Assembly: GCF_947507565.1 (NCBI RefSeq)
Contig: NC_089178.1
Coordinates: forward strand, 1,674,001 to 1,738,000
Source: Oscarella lobularis
Taxonomy: Eukaryota > Porifera > Homoscleromorpha > Homosclerophorida > Oscarellidae
Direction: 5' to 3'
DNA length: 64,000 nt
The translations under genes were made by a program, and so were the position numbers. The notes beneath the pieces were generated by a model. The model did no database searches. It saw only the letters and a list, made by a program, of their open reading frames with translations, and had not been told where the DNA came from. This document shows positions 56,076 to 64,000 of this stretch, in pieces. Position 1 is the first letter of the stretch, and each line of letters starts with the position of its first letter.

Positions 56076-59000
56076 GGGATGGGAACGTTTCTCCGGGCGC
56101 TAAAACTTTCAAACGATACTGTTTTGTATCTCCCCCTATTACGTTGATGAAAAGATTCGGTGGGCCTTTCTCTTTGCCTAGGTAGACGAATACTATTTGT
56201 TGCGTTGATCTGCTCCGAGCTGTATTGCCTATAGAAATGAATAACGAATCAGTGCGAGCTTTCATTCCGACGTACCCCAATAAAACAGCTAAATCTCTCG
56301 GGACTGATTTCCACATCTCGAGCAAACGGTCTTCTTTTAAAGCAGATGATAGATAATATATGTAGCCAGATTTTCTATCATCGAGATAGGACGGCACGCC
56401 AAATTGATCAGAATAGAGTTGAAGCCCGCTCAAAGATGATATCTTGGAGTTGACAATGACTTGGAAAATCTTGGCCCACGGTAGGTGAGAAGACGACATC
56501 GTTGTCTCGAGCAATTGACTAACTCTGTCAAAGACATTCCTTAGAGATACCCCTCGTCATTGCGAAACCAACCGAACGAAGCAATATACAGAATTTTTCA
56601 AGCCAAGTTCCTGTATAAAATGGAGACATTGATCTTTAACGTTGTCTCCTCCTAAAAAATGCGTCAATCCCAAGACAAATCTCATCTCTCTTGTTACCCA
56701 TTGACGTCGGTAGCCAGTTTTGAATCGTGAGTGACCTTATCGCGTCTTGAACGACTTGCAGTCGCTCAGAAGAATTCCAATTCGTGGGAGGAAGATCTGA
56801 AAATGCAGATTATCTAAAACTTAATCAAGAAGCGCATTCTACTTGAATCTTGCTCGGCTACTTCTTCTGGCGGCCACGAGTAACGAGCCAAATGACGGCC
56901 CCCCGCCAGGTTGGCCAAATGCTCAAGCGTTTCGTTGTAGATTGAAATGATCAACCCAACATCCTAACACGATGGTGCATACGTAGACGTTTGGGTTCTC
57001 CTATCGGTTGTTTCTAACTTTGAGCTCCAAATGACCGCCGTGACTAAATAAGGGCTGGATGAATAAACGGAAAAGGCCAGCCTCGACAAAATCTCGCAAA
57101 TCTTCACAGGTGAGTTCAAAAGGTTTCGCGGACAGGGCGACAAAACTCTCTAGAGATTCGTGAAACTGAAGCACAGAAAATGAAGATAAAAAACATAGTA
57201 GGCATATGTACTATCAAGACGTACTTCTTCACTGTGACCAACGTTACAGCCAAAATTCAAGTAGCGAAACGACGTGATTAGCTCAGAGGAGAGTAAATCT
57301 GATATAGATAAACCTAAAGTAATAATTATAGCAAAAAGAGAACGTAAATCGGCAAACTAATCTACATTTTGCCAGCGTCGTCCCGCTGATCTGAACGTGA
57401 TTGGAAAGATTTAGAACAAAAAGGGAGCGAGCAGGCAGACTGCGTTTCGTGGCTGTGAGAATTTGCTTCAAGCGTTCTCCTTCGCGACTCAATTCAAACT
57501 ACCAAAAAGAAACAGTAGAACATACTCCGTGCGAGTTTGATATCTGGCCTTGCCTCGATATCAAGGTCCAAACTGAAGGGACCGACGACGAATAGAAAAG
57601 CCACGGTACCCGATAGAAGCTTCTGATTCACGTGTAAGGGTGCAGACAAGTCTCCTTTTAAGCCCTATTAGACCAAAGACTATTTTTTTAAAAATCTTCT
57701 GTGACTTTTATATAACCATTATAATTGCCGTGGAGTTCTTGTAAGCAGTGACGTGATGGCAAGTTTCAATCTAGCAAGCCATGGTGCGTATCAAAACGAT
57801 TGTAGTCGAGTTCAACGCATCTCTTCCCTCTACCTTTGATGTACCGCAGACAAAATAGTTTCCTCCAAAGAACTTTGACAGTATCCAACTGAATGCGTCC
57901 TGGGGCAAGGCGGCGGGAAGTGAAACGCACATCTTCCAATAGATCCGACTGCTTGAAGAAGCCCACTTCGTTTGCACTTGCCGATGAACGGCCGCAGCAA
58001 AATCATAGGGATGCCACAAAAGTTCCCTGTAGAAGAAGAACGACGATAAAGATCAATATGAACTAACCGTTTTCCCTGCCTACTTTACTCAAAATACCAA
58101 CGATACGTTATTCCTCTTACCTAGCTTGATGTGCCCTTTTTCCTTCACGTTCGAGCGCTTCTCCAATGTCGTACCCACTGACAAGATCGCTATAAACCCG
58201 AGCGTTCACCTCGAATCAATTGGTCAAAGATCTCTTCTAACCTCATTTTTGCCCGTTTACCGGGCGAGGATGACAGAGAATGACTCGGTCTCAATCGAGA
58301 GGCGCGAATCTCTGGCGAAATAAGAGACGGACCGACAGGAAAACGATAGAGCCTCTCTCTCAACTGCTGCCTAGCCTGCAATAGCCTCCGCCAGCTAAGA
58401 GAGAGAGAGAGATTTTGAGTACGCAAGCTTTTGGCAATTTCAGCTGCGATTTCTCAGCTTTCAGACTGACTGATTGAAATAGCGAGCACGCCTCATTTCG
58501 ACTGATCGTTGACTAAGACGATTGAGACATTCTCTTCGCAGTGATCGTTCTTCATTTATTGACTCATGGCTGACTGACATTGCCATGATGTGAACGCACG
58601 AGTCAATGACCGTGTCGCTGACTTCCTCGCCCACTTTGCGTACAGTCAAGGCGTCCAAGTGAGAATTGAGAGCTTCTCTAAAGATCGGTATCGTTTCCAA
58701 GCAAAGGTGGTGGCACTTCGTCTCGGCCGACTGACCTCAATACGTCTTTTGCAATTTGCTGAGTAAGAGATGCAATTGTTGAATTGACCATCTGATTGGC
58801 TTCGTGGCAAATCGCTTGTCCTATAGCCAACATCTGATCTCTGATAAAAAACCGTGAGAGCCGTCTTAATTAAACTGAAACTCTAAATCATCGTGCCTTT
58901 TCTGCTGTTCCACTGTAATCGTTTCACGTGCAGCTTCACCGCACAGTTTCACAACGACGTCTCCCAAAATTGCTTCCCAAAGCGAATTAGCGACATTTTT

Positions 59001-62000
59001 CAAGACGCCAACCTTAAAAAAAAGACGAAAAACGTCGTTACACGAAATAGCCAAAGTTCAAACTTCAATCAAAGTGCGCTATTACTTCGCTGTGAACATC
59101 TTCCGCAAGAGCCGTCACTTCTCTGTGCACCGTCTCAACCAATATGTTCTCTGCCGTCTCAAGCAAAATCTATTCAAGACAATCAAAGAGAATACCACGA
59201 GATTACAATAGGCTACTTCTTTTGTAACGATCTTTTCCTCTTGTGGCTCCGCTTTGACTTCAGGTACGTAAATTGTTGTCGGCTTGCTTGAACCGAAACT
59301 TGAGTGTGGCTCGTGGAGCCCAAATGCGGGCAAAGAGCCACCGTAGACTACCTGAATCGCGCGCATTAACGAAATTATGCGCGGAACACCGAAATGATAC
59401 TTCGCCAATGCTGCAAGTTCGCTTTGACTCAATTAGTTGTTCGGCTCTTTGAATGGGAAAGGCTTCAGTGGGAGATGTCAGTTGGTTTCTTGTAAAGATG
59501 ACTGAGCCATCTTCCGCATCCAAGCCGTAATGAACGCAAAAGTTGGCAGCCTATGCGAAAGAAGAGTTGAAAACGCAGAACACGCATGAAGACTGAATTC
59601 TGAAAACGCGAGGTTGGGTATTCTGTCCTCTCGATTTCCTTTTGTGGAAGGAAGAAAGGAAGAGGGAACAGTAGACTGACAAATAGCGGGGCCCGGCTAG
59701 CTCAGACATAGATACATGTACGTAACAGCAAACGAATCTTTTCGTAAGGAGCCCTGTGTCGTGCACTCACATCGTTTTCATCTTCGAAAGCAAGTAGCTT
59801 GACCAGTTCTTGCAGAGGAAACCGAGTTTCCCCCTTTGGAATAGAGTGACCTCGAACTATAGTTTTGAGAGCACTTGCTCGTATCTTCATGTATATATAA
59901 ACGCCCAAATTGCAAGATTAATCAAAACTCTGTTACCTGCTGAAAGTATCGATGTAAAATACAGGCATTCAAGTATGTTGCACGCCTAAATTAACAAAAC
60001 AAAGTGGATTGTCGCGATACATCAAATCCCCTTTCTGGAGAAAGACTCTTACCGCACTAAGCGAAAGAAGCGAACGTAGTTGTTGCTACTGTAAGCAGAG
60101 TGCACAGCCAAGGCGAATTTCACCGCTGTTGACTGCCGAACGGCTGGAGAAAGTGTCAACACTTCGCTGCAAGAAGAAACAGTGACCGTTTGTGCTGCAT
60201 GTGTAAAAAGCACCGATTCTCCGTTTACCGCAAGACGTCGCCCTGATCGAGTTGAAGAAGAATGCTGTACGCACGAAACTCGGCTTCTGAGCTGCAACGA
60301 ACATTCTAAGGCGCATGTGTATGTAGTGATAGAGCGAGAGAGAGCGAGAGACTTGAGAGAACGCAACGTTACCTGAAGATCGTTTAGATCGGCGTAGTAT
60401 TGCTTCAAACTTTGCAGACACTTGGTCAAATTTTCGTTGTTGATTTTCGGATCAAATGATCGCAGATCCTCTTCGCACAGACAGTGAGCAGAAAAAACGT
60501 GAAATCTGGAGACAAAAATAGATGCAAAAAGAGCATGCAAATGCACTATCTAACCTGGTTGCTTTTTCTGTCAAATCCACAGCATCCACGCTGCAAATGT
60601 GCTGTTGGGTAAGATCCTACAAAACAAGCATTTAGTAAATCCAACGACGACAACGTGTACTCCACCTTGCGTATGGCTCTTGTGCGATTCCAAACAAAAT
60701 CAAACCATTCAGACCAACGGCCTTTGCTTTGGTCCATGATCTGCGTGACTAGGTAGTTCATTGTCAAGTTGAGAACAGAAGGCGGCCGTATTTCATGAGG
60801 AAGAGGCTCCTCCTATTTTAAGAGAAAAATGTAATACGTAACTACACGGTAACGGATGAACCGTTTGACTGAGCATCATGCATCAATGCCCACTCAAATC
60901 CCTGCCTGCGTGGTTAGAGGCAAATGCAGTGGTAAATTAATTTCTAAACTCTTGCCAACTACACTGTCAAGGGTCTAAACGCAGTTCAGTCAGAGACAGC
61001 TAGACGTTACGAGCTCCTATCGCGTCTTTACTTTTCGCGTATACGGTACAGTACCGTTCGAAAGGTTTAGGCTCACGCATTATCATCATAAATGCCTTTT
61101 TTTACCAATTGCTTTGCAAACGTTAAGGCTTTGAAGGAAGCACGCATGACCGCGACCTACTCTATACTGTATACCACCGGGGCCAGATGACTGCAGCTAC
61201 TCACGACCTCGTTGAACCGAAATCAATGCGAAGCAGTTGTAAATACATTTCTGCCGGCGAAAACAAATTTTTGTCGCAAATTGATCAGAAAACGCAAAAA
61301 GACGGGACAGCGAATGTGTGCTACGCACGTAAGGCACGCCCTGTCACGCACGCTACATGACGTCAATCGTGACGCAGAACGCGGCAAAATGCTTTATTAT
61401 ATACGAGAAGGAGAACCGAGGAATTAGCCGCAAAGTACATTGTATATAGAGACGCGAAAAGCGATTCTCACGCATACGAAGTAACGGCAATACCAACGGG
61501 CCGGTTTTCTCAAATTATCTAACCGAGTAAGTGAGCGAGAACTAGATTTCTCCAGGGGTGCCTAAGACTTTGAACGGTAGGTGCTGTATGTACCGTATGT
61601 ATCCTGTCTACAGCATGATCAATGAATCATACAAACCTTGTCGGCTGAGGACCTTGAATACTCTTTGACAGCTTTTCTGTGATCGAAATAGCGTTCGCCT
61701 TCGCTCTGCAGCAATACGTCAAAAAGAAGATTGCAACGCAAGAAAAAGCGGTGCTACCCCGAAAGAAAGTTCAAAATAGCTGTACTTCCGCTGGGATTCT
61801 CTCTCGTATCGTTCCTAATGCGACAGATAAACCAAGGAAATTATTCTTTGGAGCGCAGAGAACCTTTTCGGGACACATATCAGGACAGCTGCCGACGACG
61901 GCTTGAGCTGATTGAATAGATGTATCTTTTACAACAGCTACATGCATAGACATATAAGACTGCGTAGTCTCTAACCAGAAAGCGTATATAAAAGAGTACG

Positions 62001-64000
62001 ACAAGTGCCTATTCTATAACAAAAGCCACCAAAGACTGCAGGGTTCTGCTGAGAATTTTTTTAAGTGTGGGAAGAGGGTCTGGAAGCATAGATATTTATA
62101 TTATTGCAAGTGAAGTCTTCGGCAGTAATTATAATTGAAAGTGTTGGAAACTGAGTTTTTCTTGGGGAGTGTTGCCAATCTCCCTTCTACCCTAGCCACG
62201 AGCTCTGCTCTGCTCCATCTGATTAGTACTTGTAAACGCTGGGTATTTATACTCATACGCGACTACCCGGTAGGTCCAAACGACTGCAGCTATTCACAAT
62301 CAAAAAGTGGCTCGTTGGAACCGAAACCGTTGCTAATCGGCCGCAAATACAATTCTGACCACAATAACAAACAAAATTTTGTTCGAAATCAATTCGAAAC
62401 GCGAAAAACGACAGCGGAATGTGTTCTACGTACGCAAGACACGCCTTGTCACGCGACATTGAGCAACGCATGACGTCAATCATCGCTTTGCTACGAAATG
62501 CTCTAATACGAGAAGTAGAAGCGATGAATCGATCGCAAAATGCATTGTGGGTCTATTCTAAAGACATTGAGTCGCTATTTGGACGCAAAAAGCGAACGCA
62601 TACGCAGTTACGGCAGTACGCTTGGTCAGCAAAATCAAGGTGCTACGTCCGGTTCTATAACGGGCAAGTCAAATGATACCCAAACAATCCGACGAAAACG
62701 CTACGTAGCTAGACTATTTGACCCGTTTCTCGTCAAATTACCTAACCAATGGGCAGGGTATGATAAAAAACGTCGGTACTGTGCGCGTTTCACAGGGTCG
62801 GGGCCCGACCCATGCCGACCTATGTGGGCAGAACCCTGCTTGAAAGGCGTTTGAAAGTGCAGTATTGTCCGAGTTTGATCAGTTTCCTTCTACCATCGTT
62901 CGCGTGGTCACTATACGGCGGATTTTCGGGCCGGGAGCAGACCCCAATTCTGGAAACGCTTCAAACCGCGTAAGGTCGCGTCACATTCAGCAAGCAGACA
63001 TTTCAACTAATTAATAATTATTGCTAGTCTTACCTTGTCTCATTTGATTGTCTCTTTTCTTGAGTTCTTCGTATCTTTCCGCCGCCGAATAGGAAGCGAC
63101 GAGAGGCTTTGTTCTCGACCGTAAACCCACGCCACCGACTCCACCGCTATCAAAAGTTTTCATTGAATCGTTCTCCGCTGTTGGCTCGTCCCTTTGCATC
63201 TCAGAAGAAGAAGACGACGCCGCCGCCGCCGCCGACTCAATAGACGCCGTTGAAATCTGAGAGGCGCTGTTCGTCGTAGCAGCATGAAAATTGGCTTCGC
63301 TTCTTTGCTCTACGTCTTCGGATATTCTATCCGGACTGACAATACTTTGCGTTGGTCTTTTCGCAATGAGACGTTTCGGACTGCCTAACGGATTCTGTCG
63401 TTTGAAAGGATTAACTGCAACGGTGGCACTAGGAAGACTGCTTCTGGCAATTGTAGAAACATTTGGCTGCTGCAGCCCATGAGGTCTTGCGGAACTTGAG
63501 GTAAGGGGAGTCGTAGTGGTGGTGGGGGCGGCGGTGGTTGCGGCTGTGGTAGAAGAAGATGACTCTTTTCCGAGGCTGCTGGGAGTCGTTGATTTGCTAG
63601 AGCCTATAAGAAGTATACTTTAAAACCAAACTACCAATCTGTCTTTGAGAGAGGCCTCGAAACTGAAATCTCCCTTCTCTCCCCAAACATACAGAACGTG
63701 CTAACGTAACTCACCCGCGTGCCAGAACATGTGAACAAGAAACTCGTCTTGATCATGTTTGATGCATTTTCCGAGTCCCTTCGCTTTAACGGCAGATTCC
63801 TGAGAAAAAATTCCGAAAAGATACAATCTCAATATTAGATTAATTTCATCCAAGTACGCGTGCATCCACGTTAGAGGTTTCCTTACATGATTGGCATACG
63901 TCACGGTAGCGTATAATTTGCTTAAATTGCGTTCAATTTTGTCGATTTTCCCAAATTTCGCGAAATGTTCGACCAACGCTTTGCCGGGTAACTCGCGCGG
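56008..64000 (-). CDS. MCM3AP: Germinal-centre-associated nuclear protein (MCM3AP/GANP, Sac3 homologue), 5' partial
   Basis: GANP is the scaffold of the TREX-2 complex, which couples transcription to mRNA export at nuclear pores. The first visible exons encode an RRM-like fold ([35 protein letters not shown]). A Ser/Thr-rich stretch follows, then [18 protein letters not shown]. An exon at 61864-61907 reads [15 protein letters not shown], the Sac3 signature. It is followed by [54 protein letters not shown] and [20 protein letters not shown], then [13 protein letters not shown]. The C-terminal part has [19 protein letters not shown] and [15 protein letters not shown], in GANP order. Introns at about 60814-61636 and 61908-63030 are long because they hold repeat copies. 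The final residues ([18 protein letters not shown]) are read from repeat DNA, so the true stop is uncertain. The start lies beyond the right edge. Confidence 0.9.
61180..61520. repeat. Dispersed-repeat copy in a GANP intron
   Basis: GACTGCAGCTACTCACGA, then TTGAACCGAAATCAAT, GTGTGCTACGCACGTAAG and CATGACGTCAATC, recur in the same order at about 62280-62475. This is a direct, diverged and shorter copy of the element at 62039-62838. It lies in the intron between the Sac3 exons ending SADK and starting EEPLPHE. Confidence 0.7.
62039..62838. mobile_element. 800-bp non-coding element with 11-bp inverted ends (CAGGGTTCTGC)
   Basis: The left end CAGGGTTCTGC (from 62039) is the exact reverse complement of GCAGAACCCTG at the right end (to 62838). 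CAGGG-type ends are common in hAT elements, but the eight bases on either side do not match, so no target duplication supports that. No transposase is encoded. Related copies lie at 55030-56075 and 61180-61520, with a fragment at 13286-13360. Confidence 0.65.

Overview
This window looks like part of the genome of an early-branching animal with a very compact, intron-rich genome. A sponge, perhaps a homoscleromorph, fits best, but that placement is an inference. The evidence is that almost every gene is split by many short introns (typically about 45-70 bp, GT-AG), genes lie tens to a few hundred bases apart on both strands, and the gene set is metazoan: a SynGAP/DAB2IP-type RasGAP, ZER1, a ZSWIM protein, lysosomal beta-mannosidase, IFT121 and GANP. 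CDS spans below run from start codon to stop codon and include introns. Exon joins were read by eye, and a few were checked base by base.

Layout, left to right: the 3' end of VPS13 (+); ZER1 (-); WDR35/IFT121 (-); beta-mannosidase (-), divergent from the Rab-like/J-domain protein DNAJC27 (+); an ankyrin-repeat TKL kinase (-); an SLC37A4-type glucose-6-phosphate translocase (-); a 1.56-kb element with long inverted-repeat arms; an S28 serine peptidase like PRSS16 (+); a ZSWIM protein (-); ORC1 (-); single-exon sphingosine-1-phosphate lyase (-), divergent from the exonuclease EXD3 (+), which is followed by a broken relic of its own C-terminal domain; a SynGAP/RASAL2/DAB2IP RasGAP (-) containing a 200-base assembly gap; a secretory-pathway protein with kinase-like, PAN-like and FAM20-like regions (+); the exosome subunit EXOSC2 (-); an ACAP-type ArfGAP (-); the RBR ubiquitin ligase RNF14 (-), divergent from SURF6 (+); a small type I membrane protein (-); a small spliced gene that I do not recognise (-); transposon-derived DNA with a 49-bp minisatellite; and most of MCM3AP/GANP (-), which runs off the right edge.

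The genes are mainly unlinked housekeeping and cell-biology functions, so there is no operon-like pathway. Themes that recur are RNA processing and export (EXOSC2, SURF6, GANP, EXD3), membrane lipid and traffic (VPS13, SGPL1, ACAP), ubiquitin signalling (ZER1, RNF14) and cilia (WDR35, DNAJC27). Several neighbours are divergent with only 40-105 bp between start codons, so they must share promoters.

The most unusual features are the long palindromic TA-flanked element that fills nearly all of the shared upstream region of two divergent genes, the multi-domain secretory kinase-like protein, the EXD3 C-terminal relic, and a dispersed repeat family that also supplies DNA at the 3' end of GANP.
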